The notes under the pieces are model-generated. The model ran no database searches and was not told the DNA's origin. It worked only from the letters and a program-made list of their open reading frames with translations. The position numbers and the translations under genes were made by a program. From an uncultured Eubacteriales bacterium (lineage in GTDB: Bacteria > Bacillota > Clostridia > Oscillospirales > CAG-272), in contig CAKSEM010000084.1 of the NCBI GenBank assembly GCA_934446485.1, positions 1 to 6,347 of the forward strand: 6,347 nucleotides of DNA, given 5' to 3'. This document shows positions 1 to 5,831 of the stretch, one piece after another (the stretch's first letter is position 1; each line of letters starts with the position of its first letter).

Positions 1-532
1 TTCCGTCACCGCCCTTTGCAATAACGATATAAAGGTCTATCGGAGTCTCGATACGGCGCAGCCCTTCGCCGCGCCCGCTGACCTCGCACGTACCGCCGAC
101 AATGCAGAACGGCACATCCGAACCGACGCTCTCACCTATGCGGCACAGAGTTTTCATATCCGCATGCGTACCGAAGAGTCGGTCAAGCAACATTATTGCC
201 GCAGCCGCGTCCGAGCTGCCACCGGCGAGTCCGGCAGCTATCGGTATATGCTTTTCAATGTGAAACTCCACCGAGTATTCCTCTATATTATAGTAGTGAA
301 AGAACGCCTCGGCAGCGCGCCAGACGAGGTTCTGATCCCCGGTCGGAAGCTCTCCTCCGTCAACCGTCAGTGAAATCTCACGTCCGGCAGCGGACATTCT
401 TCGGCAGCTGACCGAGTCGCACAGAGATACCTCGTGCATTATGCTCCGTATATCGTGAAACCCGTCCTCACGAAGCGAGGTGACTTCAAGATACAGGTTT
501 ATCTTTGCATTAGCTTTTATTGTCAGATACAT
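1..532 (-). CDS. ispE: 4-diphosphocytidyl-2-C-methyl-D-erythritol kinase, 3' end beyond window
   Basis: GHMP-family kinase that phosphorylates CDP-methylerythritol at the 2-hydroxyl with ATP, the fourth step of the non-mevalonate isoprenoid pathway in the cytoplasm. The first 177 codons are visible; the family is usually about 280 residues, so about 100 residues lie beyond the left edge. The N-terminus has the AKINLYL block with Lys10 and a DGFH motif with His26. The ATP-binding loop PIAAGLAGGSSDAAA is at residues 97-111, and the catalytic Asp139 lies in GSDVPF; Lys10 and Asp139 match the known catalytic pair. The ATG at 530-532 fits the family N-terminus exactly. No Shine-Dalgarno sequence precedes it; it begins 8 bases after the stop of the DUF362 gene, so translation is probably coupled. 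It is the last visible gene of the five-gene minus-strand operon. Identification is very secure. Confidence 0.96.
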   Translation of the reverse strand, partial: MYLTIKANAKINLYLEVTSLREDGFHDIRSIMHEVSLCDSVSCRRMSAAGREISLTVDGGELPTGDQNLVWRAAEAFFHYYNIEEYSVEFHIEKHIPIAAGLAGGSSDAAAAIMLLDRLFGTHADMKTLCRIGESVGSDVPFCIVGGTCEVSGRGEGLRRIETPIDLYIVIAKGGDG

Positions 533-540
533 ATAAGGTG

Positions 541-1686
541 TCAGTGTACGAAACCTATGATCGCATTTCGGACGGTATCCACAGCGCCCGAAGGACAGAG
601 CTCCTGGCAGCAGTAGCAGCGTATGCATCTGCTGCGATCGATCACGGCCGCACGCGCCCCCTTTCCTTTTTTGGTCTTCAGTCTGATAGCACCCTCGGGA
701 CAGTATCCTACGCATTTGCCGCAGCCGACACAACGCACGCTGATTTTCGGGCGCGGCTCGAAAAATCTCGCAAGCGAGCCTCCGAAGTAATCCGGCAAAT
801 GCCGCAAGAATCCTCCCGCCTTTGAATCGGGGCGTTTGAGAGGCGCGGGCGCTATATCGGCCACACCTCCGCTGCGCGGTATCCCGAGGCGCTCCGCTCC
901 GATATTGAGGTAGAGTGTCTCCCCATCCATTCCGCAAAGCCTTTCGGCTACAATATCGAGAGCAAAAGTTGAACGTGACGAAAGAATCCAGCCGGTATTG
1001 ACAGGGTTGCCGTTGGTCGGTCCGTTGCCCTCCATCGAAACGATTCCGTCACACACGCATATTATTTCGTGCTCAGCGGCAAGCGTCAGATTGAGATCCA
1101 CCAGCATCTCAGAAAAATCCTCAATACGGCTGAATGCTGCGTGCATCTCGAATTTCACGGTTCCGGGTATGACGCCGAATAGGTTTTTGACCGCGCAGGA
1201 CAGTCCGGTAAGAGAGTGAGTCTTTAGTTTGCAGATGTCAATTATAATATCCGCATCCGCAATGGGGGTTATCACATCAAATTCGCGCAGCTTTTTACCT
1301 GACGCAAAATTCATACGTCTGAACGATGTATCGAGGTTCAGCTTCAGACCGCATCTGTCAGAAAGCTCACGCATACCCGTCGCACGGTATATGTGCGAAA
1401 GAGTCGCAGCCGAATACGGTCCTCCCGGACTCTCCGCAAGGATCACATCAACAGCACCGAGCCGCATCACGTTCCTGTAGACCGCCTCAACGACCGCCGG
1501 GTGAGTCGTTGCCGCGGCATCGGGAGATTTTGCCGCAACGAGATTAGGCTTCAGTGCAACCCGCCGCCCGCGGAATGTATCTTCATTTATTCCGAGATCT
1601 TCAAATTGCTTCCCGATCTGCCGTGTAAGCTCTTCGGTGTCATACTCCGCGCACCGCGAAGCGGCTACTGTCGGAAAATCATTCAT
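541..1686 (-). CDS. DUF362 domain protein with C-terminal double [4Fe-4S] ferredoxin domain
   Basis: A 381-residue protein of the DUF362 family, whose reaction is not known to me. Residues about 1-300 form the DUF362 domain, with typical signatures: VALKPNLV near residue 43, a DVILAESPGG block, KTHSLTGLSCAVKNLFGVIPG-like sequence mid-protein, and DGIVSMEGNGP. The C-terminus is a bacterial-type ferredoxin domain. Cluster motif 1 is CVGCGKCVGYCP (Cys319, 322, 325, 329) and motif 2 is CIRCYCCQELCP (Cys354, 357, 360, 364), with an additional Cys359. Both motifs have full cysteine sets, so two [4Fe-4S] clusters are expected. No signal peptide or membrane segment is seen, so it is probably a cytoplasmic redox protein. 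The ATG at 1684-1686 overlaps the kinase gene by 8 bp and has GGAGGTGA just upstream, which fixes the start. Family assignment is secure; substrate and partner are unknown. Confidence 0.93.
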   Translation of the reverse strand: MNDFPTVAASRCAEYDTEELTRQIGKQFEDLGINEDTFRGRRVALKPNLVAAKSPDAAATTHPAVVEAVYRNVMRLGAVDVILAESPGGPYSAATLSHIYRATGMRELSDRCGLKLNLDTSFRRMNFASGKKLREFDVITPIADADIIIDICKLKTHSLTGLSCAVKNLFGVIPGTVKFEMHAAFSRIEDFSEMLVDLNLTLAAEHEIICVCDGIVSMEGNGPTNGNPVNTGWILSSRSTFALDIVAERLCGMDGETLYLNIGAERLGIPRSGGVADIAPAPLKRPDSKAGGFLRHLPDYFGGSLARFFEPRPKISVRCVGCGKCVGYCPEGAIRLKTKKGKGARAAVIDRSRCIRCYCCQELCPSGAVDTVRNAIIGFVH

Positions 1687-2215
1687 CCTTCACCTCCGCC
1701 GTACCGCTTTTTTCGCACCCGAGAAGTGCGATAAGTCCGGCAAGGCTAACTTCGATCGGCTCGCGTCCGTGGGTATAGGTAATGTCCGCATACATACGAT
1801 ACAGCGGCACACGGCGGTCGTACACTGTTCTAAGCGTCTCTCCTTCGCCGAAGACGACACCGCGCGCGCGCATATCGCGAAGTCTGCGGTGCAGCACACG
1901 GTACGGCACATCAATATAGACAGTTGTACCATCAGTTCGCAGAGCGTCCATAGCACGCGCAGACAGCACTGCTGATCCGCCTGTTGCGATCACATGTGAG
2001 CGAAGGTGTGATGCGTCGCAGAGCACCTCCTCCTCGATCTTCAAAAACTCACCGTTTCCGCGCGCGGCGATGATTTCACCGAGCAGCGCTCCGCAGCGCT
2101 GCTGTATCATAAGGTCGGTATCAACGAACGACATACCGAGCGACTTTGCAAGGAGTACCCCGAGCGTGCTCTTGCCGGCACCGGGCATCCCGATAAGAAC
2201 TATGTTTCCGTCCAC
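1679..2215 (-). CDS. shikimate kinase-like P-loop kinase with altered shikimate-binding residues
   Basis: A 178-residue protein of the shikimate kinase fold (shikimate plus ATP to shikimate 3-phosphate in the chorismate pathway). The P-loop GMPGAGKST is at residues 9-17, the substrate-binding DTD at 32-34, the lid arginine at Arg118, and RRVPLYRMYAD, with the conserved Arg135, near 134-144. Length and order match AroK. Two canonical residues differ: the FR motif that supplies the shikimate-carboxylate arginine (Arg58 in E. coli AroK) reads FL (Leu58), and the GGG substrate loop reads GGS (79-81). The RPLL lid motif reads RGVV. The start is GTG at 2213-2215, with AGAGG 5 bases upstream, 9 bp after the SGNH hydrolase stop. 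From memory, GGS/FL-type homologues occur in many Clostridia annotated as shikimate kinase, so it may be AroK or a paralogous subfamily with another substrate. I leave the symbol blank for that reason. Confidence 0.85.
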   Translation of the reverse strand: MDGNIVLIGMPGAGKSTLGVLLAKSLGMSFVDTDLMIQQRCGALLGEIIAARGNGEFLKIEEEVLCDASHLRSHVIATGGSAVLSARAMDALRTDGTTVYIDVPYRVLHRRLRDMRARGVVFGEGETLRTVYDRRVPLYRMYADITYTHGREPIEVSLAGLIALLGCEKSGTAEVKDE

Positions 2216-2224
2216 TTCAGCCTC

Positions 2225-3145
2225 TCAGTCTGCCGATTCCGCATCACGCACCATGCGCTCGGTCGTTCTCTCAAATTCATCAATGTAAAGCTGCATATTG
2301 GGAAACAGCTCTATAAAATCTATTGCTCTGTAGTAGCAGAACTCATCCCATGCACCGCCTGCGCGATCGGGAATACGACCGCGCATCCATTCAACTCGTT
2401 CGGCAACGCTCCCGGTACCGGTCGAAATATTCCGGACAGCCAGCCAAATCCGGCGTATCTTATCGTTAAATATCATACGGTGATCACCGTCATACGGCAG
2501 CACCGCCGAATCGAAAAAGTCGGGGGCATCAGGCGAGAAGCCGTCAAATCCCTGAAGAGAGAGGAACACACGTGCAAGAACGCACTGACCTCGCTCAGTA
2601 AGATGGACGCGGTCTCCATCTACAAGTCCTTCATGTGAAAGATACGGAGACAGATATCTGTACAGATCGCAGCATGAGGTACCGTATTGCTCTGCAAGTC
2701 CGAGCATGACCTCGTGTGCGATCTCGCGCGGCTGAACAGCATCGCCGCGGTGCGCATCCGAATCGGGCGGGCACATAAAGTATACTGACGCGCCGCGTCG
2801 TATCACCTCGTCCGCAAGTGCCGACATATCGCGTCTGAAGCACTCTGCCCTCTCCTCAGGGGTCCCGACGTATGCAGATATATCGTTCTCACCGAACATT
2901 ATGATAACGTCGGTCGGATCATGTGTCATGAGATCTTCATCTATGTGCTCAAGCGCAAAGGCGGCCGTGCCGCCGCCGATCCCGGCATCATACACACGTA
3001 TACCGGCATTCGGACGAGCTCTCAGATAATGCTCAAATACAAGCTCGACCCATATTCCGCCGGACGTCAGGCTGTCGCCGAGAAAGCACACGCGTGCCCC
3101 ATCGGAAAACTGCGGTATCATTTTTTCATTCTGCACATCATTCAT
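2225..3145 (-). CDS. SGNH/GDSL-family hydrolase (esterase/lipase-like)
   Basis: A 306-residue SGNH hydrolase; the family cleaves ester bonds in lipids, acetylated sugars or other small substrates. All four blocks are visible: GDSLT with nucleophile Ser25; the oxyanion glycine in GIGGGTA (about 57-59); GENDI with Asn87; and DRVH with Asp178 and His181. The catalytic set is therefore complete. No signal peptide or membrane anchor is seen, so it is probably cytoplasmic. About 125 residues follow the catalytic histidine, rich in aromatic and acidic residues, whereas a minimal SGNH domain ends soon after that block; this tail is unassigned. The ATG at 3143-3145 overlaps the dus stop by 8 bp, with GGAG 9 bases upstream; Met9 is a less supported alternative start. 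The substrate cannot be read from sequence. Confidence 0.92.
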   Translation of the reverse strand: MNDVQNEKMIPQFSDGARVCFLGDSLTSGGIWVELVFEHYLRARPNAGIRVYDAGIGGGTAAFALEHIDEDLMTHDPTDVIIMFGENDISAYVGTPEERAECFRRDMSALADEVIRRGASVYFMCPPDSDAHRGDAVQPREIAHEVMLGLAEQYGTSCCDLYRYLSPYLSHEGLVDGDRVHLTERGQCVLARVFLSLQGFDGFSPDAPDFFDSAVLPYDGDHRMIFNDKIRRIWLAVRNISTGTGSVAERVEWMRGRIPDRAGGAWDEFCYYRAIDFIELFPNMQLYIDEFERTTERMVRDAESAD

Positions 3146-4127
3146 CTCTCGTCACTCCGCCGTGCGGCGCATCTCCCTCTTTTAGTGAGTTTAATATTTC
3201 TTCAAATTCGCCGTATGTCACGGCACGGTTCAGGCGATCGCGTGCCGCCGCCGAATGCGGAACGGCACGTATAAAGTGTGCTGCACGCCCGCGCGACTCA
3301 CGAATTCCCATCTCTTCACCGTGCAGCTCTATCACATCGCGTGTGAGTCTCAGCGCACAGTCTATTCTCTCCGCGATATCACGGCTGTGCGACACGCACC
3401 CATCCGCAATATCGGAAAATATCCACGGCGCTCCGAGAGCAGCACGCCCAATTGCCACGCCGTCGCACCCCGTCTCTGAGATCATCCGTGCAGCATCCTC
3501 TGCCGTTGCTATATCGCCGTTTCCGATCACCTTGATCTCCGGAGGGAGCGCTGCCCTGACCTCACGAATTATCCTGTTGTCCGACGACGGCGCGTACATC
3601 ATCTCGCGCGTCCGCCCGTGTACCGTGATCTGCTCCGCACCGGCATCAACCATACGCTCGGCAAAATCCGCGGCATTTATGCTGTCACTGTCCCATCCGG
3701 CACGAATCTTTACCCACATTGCAACACCGCAGCGCCGCGTAACGGCTGACACCGCGCGCACTGTTTCCGCAGCTTTTTTCGGATCTCGCATCAATGCGGA
3801 TCCGTCACCGGCGGCTACGATCTTTCTGACCGGGCATCCCATGTTGATGTCTACAGCGCAAGGCATGGTACCTTCACCATACAGATTGAGCAGACGTTCC
3901 GTCGCCTCAGCCATAACGTCCGGATCATGGCCGAATATTTGAGCGGCGCAAGGCGCCTCGTACTCTGATATCCTCGCGAGCTCCGCTGTCTTCCGATCAT
4001 TATAGCAAAGCGCAAGCGCGGAGATCATTTCGGTTTCGGTATACGACGCACCGTATTCGGTGCATATAATACGAAACGGCATATCCGTAAAGCCCGCCAT
4101 CGGAGCAAGCCCCGCTCTGATCCGCAT
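3138..4127 (-). CDS. dusB: tRNA-dihydrouridine synthase, DusB type
   Basis: A 329-residue flavoenzyme that reduces uridine to dihydrouridine in tRNA D-loops using FMN and NAD(P)H. The TIM-barrel domain spans roughly residues 1-240: APMAGFTDMPFR at 8-19, Gln63 in AQIFG, the catalytic-loop motif NMGCPVRKI with Cys98, VKIRAGWD with Lys140, VHGRTR with His170, the FMN-phosphate motif GNGDI at 202-206, and GRAALGAPWIF at 227-237. The remaining about 90 residues form the expected helical tRNA-binding domain. Spacing of the motifs matches DusB more than DusA or DusC. The ATG at 4125-4127 is preceded by GGAGG at 6-base spacing and fits the family start. It is the first gene of the operon, directly behind the promoter at 4161-4189. 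Confidence 0.95.
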   Translation of the reverse strand: MRIRAGLAPMAGFTDMPFRIICTEYGASYTETEMISALALCYNDRKTAELARISEYEAPCAAQIFGHDPDVMAEATERLLNLYGEGTMPCAVDINMGCPVRKIVAAGDGSALMRDPKKAAETVRAVSAVTRRCGVAMWVKIRAGWDSDSINAADFAERMVDAGAEQITVHGRTREMMYAPSSDNRIIREVRAALPPEIKVIGNGDIATAEDAARMISETGCDGVAIGRAALGAPWIFSDIADGCVSHSRDIAERIDCALRLTRDVIELHGEEMGIRESRGRAAHFIRAVPHSAAARDRLNRAVTYGEFEEILNSLKEGDAPHGGVTRDE

Positions 4128-4133
4128 ATAATT

Positions 4134-4138
4134 CCTCC
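4134..4138 (-). promoter_or_regulatory. ribosome binding site of dusB-type gene
   Basis: Reads GGAGG on the minus strand, 6 bases before the ATG at 4127. It is a perfect Shine-Dalgarno core and fixes the operon's first start codon. Confidence 0.9.
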
Positions 4139-4160
4139 AAGCCGTGTTTTCTTCTACAGT

Positions 4161-4189
4161 ATTTTATCACACATCGCATAACTTTACAA
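4161..4189 (-). promoter_or_regulatory. predicted sigma-70-type promoter of the dus operon
   Basis: On the minus strand, TTGTAA (4184-4189) serves as -35 and TAAAAT (4161-4166) as -10, with an exact 17-bp spacer. The predicted transcription start is near 4154, giving a leader of about 27 nt that contains the GGAGG site. It is the only promoter I see for the five-gene minus operon. Prediction is from consensus match only. Confidence 0.75.
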
Positions 4190-4245
4190 GGAATAATTCG
4201 CAGGACGCAGCACCGATCGTGCATATCACAGCAAATATTAATCAT

Positions 4246-4266
4246 GCGGTGATGCAGCATGACCGC
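4246..4266. repeat. near-perfect 21-bp inverted repeat, candidate operator
   Basis: Arms GCGGTGATGC (4246-4255) and GCATGACCGC (4257-4266) flank a single central A at 4256. They are reverse complements except at one position pair. The element lies between the divergent promoters, 8 bases upstream of the transporter -35 box and about 54 bp ahead of its predicted start site. That suits an activator or repressor dimer site better than an RNA hairpin, since it should not be transcribed from the transporter promoter. The protein that might bind it is not known. Confidence 0.5.
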
Positions 4267-4274
4267 TTATGCAA

Positions 4275-4303
4275 TTGAAAATCACGAAATACATTGCTAT
4301 AAT
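4275..4303 (+). promoter_or_regulatory. predicted sigma-70-type promoter of the EamA transporter
   Basis: TTGAAA (4275-4280) and a perfect TATAAT (4298-4303) are separated by exactly 17 bp. The predicted start is near 4310, giving a leader of about 55 nt before the ATG at 4365. This is the strongest promoter match in the window. It drives the transporter and possibly, by readthrough, the sigma locus, as no terminator separates them. Confidence 0.82.
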
Positions 4304-4330
4304 ATATTTGACACCGACTTATCAACAAAC

Positions 4331-4352
4331 CGTGCGTGTAATTATATGAAAG
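4331..4352 (+). promoter_or_regulatory. 22-bp leader element, copy 1 (similar to 5246-5267)
   Basis: This leader stretch, just before the transporter ribosome site AGAAGG, matches 17 of 22 positions in 5246-5267, which sits just before the ribosome site of the sigma pseudogene. Both copies share CGT-CGT spacing, a TAATTA core and TGAAA at the same offsets. It could be a shared regulator site, a secondary promoter element or coincidence. Confidence 0.25.
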
Positions 4353-4364
4353 AAGGCAACGCAT

Positions 4365-5237
4365 ATGTGGTTACTGTTTGCATCGGGCTCCGCCCTGTTT
4401 GCCGGGCTCACGGCGATACTTGCAAAATGCGGGATCAAAAAGACCGATTCCGATGCGGCGACGGCGATCCGCACAGTCGTTGTGCTTATCTTTTCGTGGA
4501 TCATGGTATGGATCACCGGGCAAGCACAGTCTGTCACATCGCTCAGCCCGAAAACATGGATATTTCTGATTCTGTCGGGGCTCGCAACCGGTGCATCATG
4601 GCTATGCTATTTCAGGGCACTTCAGATCGGAGACGTAAATAAGGTCGTCCCGATAGACAAGTCGAGCACTGTTCTGACTATCATACTGGCATTTGTTTTT
4701 CTCGGCGAAAGTGTCACATGGCTGAAGGGCTGCGCGGTCATACTTATCGGCATCGGCACACTGCTCATGATAGACAAAAAGCCCGATGCCGCAGCAAAGC
4801 CCGGCAAAAAAAGCTGGATCATATACGCTTTTCTTTCTGCCGTATTTGCAAGCCTTACATCTATTCTCGGCAAAATCGGGATTGAAGGTGTGGAGTCGAA
4901 CCTCGGAACCGCCATCCGTACGGGTGTCGTGCTCGTTATGGCATGGATTCCGGTCTTTGTAAAAGGTAAAACAGATGCCGTAAAGAATATTCCGAGATCT
5001 GAACTCGGATTCATACTTCTGTCAGGGCTTGCGACCGGCGCATCATGGCTATGCTATTACAGAGCACTGAGAGACGGTCCCGCCAGCTTAGTCGTGCCGA
5101 TAGACAAGCTGAGCATTCTGGTCTCCGTCGCTTTTTCGATTCCCGTATTCGGCGAGCGTCTCTCAAAAAGAGCGGCAGCGGGACTCGTTCTTATCGTAAT
5201 CGGAACGCTTGTTATGCTGATAAAAACACCAACCTGA
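4365..5237 (+). CDS. EamA/DMT-family transporter, tandem two-domain
   Basis: A 290-residue inner-membrane protein of the drug/metabolite transporter superfamily (EamA domain twice), likely about ten helices; the substrate is unknown. Half 1 covers residues about 1-139 and half 2 about 150-288, joined by a short basic linker (KKPDAAAKPGKK). The halves align without gaps at a 149-residue offset at roughly 45% identity by hand. SGLATGASWLCY is identical at 71-82 and 220-231, VVPIDK at 94-99 and 243-248, and a GE pair recurs at 114-115 and 263-264. Each half resembles the stand-alone about 140-residue EamA proteins I recall from bacteria and archaea, so this looks like a tandem fusion. The ATG at 4365 has AGAAGG at 8-base spacing. 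It is divergent from the dus operon and has its own promoter. Confidence 0.92.
   Translation: MWLLFASGSALFAGLTAILAKCGIKKTDSDAATAIRTVVVLIFSWIMVWITGQAQSVTSLSPKTWIFLILSGLATGASWLCYFRALQIGDVNKVVPIDKSSTVLTIILAFVFLGESVTWLKGCAVILIGIGTLLMIDKKPDAAAKPGKKSWIIYAFLSAVFASLTSILGKIGIEGVESNLGTAIRTGVVLVMAWIPVFVKGKTDAVKNIPRSELGFILLSGLATGASWLCYYRALRDGPASLVVPIDKLSILVSVAFSIPVFGERLSKRAAAGLVLIVIGTLVMLIKTPT
4593..4611 (+). repeat. 19-bp direct repeat, copy 1, in transporter half 1
   Basis: Reads GCATCATGGCTATGCTATT, identical to 5040-5058. It encodes the ASWLCY core of the first EamA half. The 447-bp offset equals 149 codons, so both copies occupy equivalent codon positions of the duplicated domains. Confidence 0.9.
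5040..5058 (+). repeat. 19-bp direct repeat, copy 2, in transporter half 2
   Basis: Exact copy of 4593-4611 in the second EamA half, in the same reading frame. Perfect nucleotide identity, including third positions, contrasts with the more diverged surrounding codons. Confidence 0.9.
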
Positions 5238-5245
5238 CGTGCATC

Positions 5246-5267
5246 CGTACGTATAATTAAGTGAAAA
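5246..5267 (+). promoter_or_regulatory. 22-bp leader element, copy 2, containing a TATAAT-like -10
   Basis: This stretch lies in the 49-bp gap between transporter and sigma pseudogene and contains TATAAT at 5252-5257. No acceptable -35 is found at 16-18 bp; CTGACG (5234-5239) is only 12 bp away. It matches 4331-4352 at 17 of 22 positions. It may be a weak or activator-dependent promoter for the sigma locus, or an autoregulated ECF promoter, but the evidence is thin. Confidence 0.25.
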
Positions 5268-5270
5268 TGC

Positions 5271-5278
5271 GGAGGGGG
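5271..5278 (+). promoter_or_regulatory. ribosome binding site that fixes the GTG start of the sigma pseudogene
   Basis: GGAGGGGG is followed by an 8-base spacer and then GTG at 5287-5289. It shows that the reading frame originally began there, not at the internal ATG at 5392, which lies well inside sigma region 2. Confidence 0.8.
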
Positions 5279-5286
5279 CGTGTGAT

Positions 5287-5831
5287 GTGAATGACAAAGC
5301 GCTCATCAAGAGATGCCGACGCGGAGATTGATCGGCATTTGATGAGCTTATACGAACGTATTATGATTACGTTGCGGGATTCCTCCTGAAAATGACATCA
5401 GACACTCAGCTTACCGAAGACTTAACTCAGGACACATTCTTGAAAATGATCCGCAACATAGAGAAGTTCGATCCCGGAGGCAGCGCGTCATTCGGAACGT
5501 GGCTCATTGCCATAGCGAAAAATTGCTGCATAGACCACCTTAGAAGATGCCGCATTCGGACCGAGTGCACGGACAGATCGGTACTTGTCTCGGAAGATGA
5601 TGTCGCCTTTGAGGTTGAGGAACGTCTCTAATACGAGGACGTACTCAAGGCGCTTGACTCTCTTCCGCCCGAGCAGGGCTTGCCATACGGATGAAGTACC
5701 TTGAGGGTATGACGCTGAACGAAATCGCCGAGCATTTCGGCATACAGCCTAAGACCGTCAAGAGCCGAATTCACGACGGCACAGTCAAGCTGCGGCGACG
5801 ATTTATCAAAGAAAGGACGGACGGGTCATGA
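5287..5831 (+). pseudogene. ECF-type RNA polymerase sigma factor, broken by two stops and a frameshift
   Basis: Remnant of an extracytoplasmic-function sigma factor. Reading from GTG 5287 gives NDKALIKRCRRGD, then TGA at 5329-5331 (codon 15), then SAFDELIRTYYDYV and a complete region 2 (LTEDLTQDTFLKMIRNIEKF, FGTWLIAIAKN, IDHLRR). TAA at 5629-5631 (codon 115) is followed by YEDVLKALDSLPPEQ. A one-base deletion near 5674-5682 then shifts the frame to IRMKYLEGMTLNEIAEHFG and TVKSRIHDG, a full region 4 helix-turn-helix, ending at TGA 5829-5831. Restoring one base makes 546 nt, or 181 residues, the usual ECF size. The restored junction reads PEQRLAIRMKYLEGM, as expected for the family. CGA to TGA and CAA to TAA transitions would explain both stops. 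The end overlaps the next gene by 4 bp (ATGA). Sequencing error is the main alternative. Confidence 0.88.

Noticed and set aside
3094..3942. Long plus-strand open frame (282 codons) opposite the dus and SGNH genes
   Set aside because: It lies antisense to a dus gene with all catalytic motifs, has a low-complexity Ser/Ala/Arg/Ile composition typical of mirror frames, and lacks a convincing ribosome site.
4210..4222. Small inverted repeat GCAC-5-GTGC upstream of the dus promoter
   Set aside because: Four-base arms around a five-base centre are expected by chance, and the longer palindrome at 4246-4266 is a much stronger candidate.
4308..4313. Perfect TTGACA as a second transporter -35 box
   Set aside because: The nearest -10-like sequence (TGTAAT at 4337) is 23 bp away, too far; the TTGAAA/TATAAT pair at 4275-4303 explains the promoter better.
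4259..4642. Plus-strand open frame overlapping the transporter start
   Set aside because: It starts upstream of the predicted promoter, shows no domain-like sequence, and shares its region with the well-supported EamA frame.
5238..5286. Terminator between the transporter and the sigma locus
   Set aside because: No stable GC-rich stem followed by a T-run is present; only short ACGT repeats occur.
5329..5331. TGA read as tryptophan or glycine (alternative genetic code)
   Set aside because: All complete intact genes here end in TGA, tryptophan is coded by TGG, and the sigma gene also has a TAA stop and a frameshift that recoding would not repair.
5392..5631. Stand-alone 79-residue protein from ATG 5392
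   Set aside because: It begins inside sigma region 2, lacks a ribosome site and stops before region 4; it is a fragment of the broken sigma gene.
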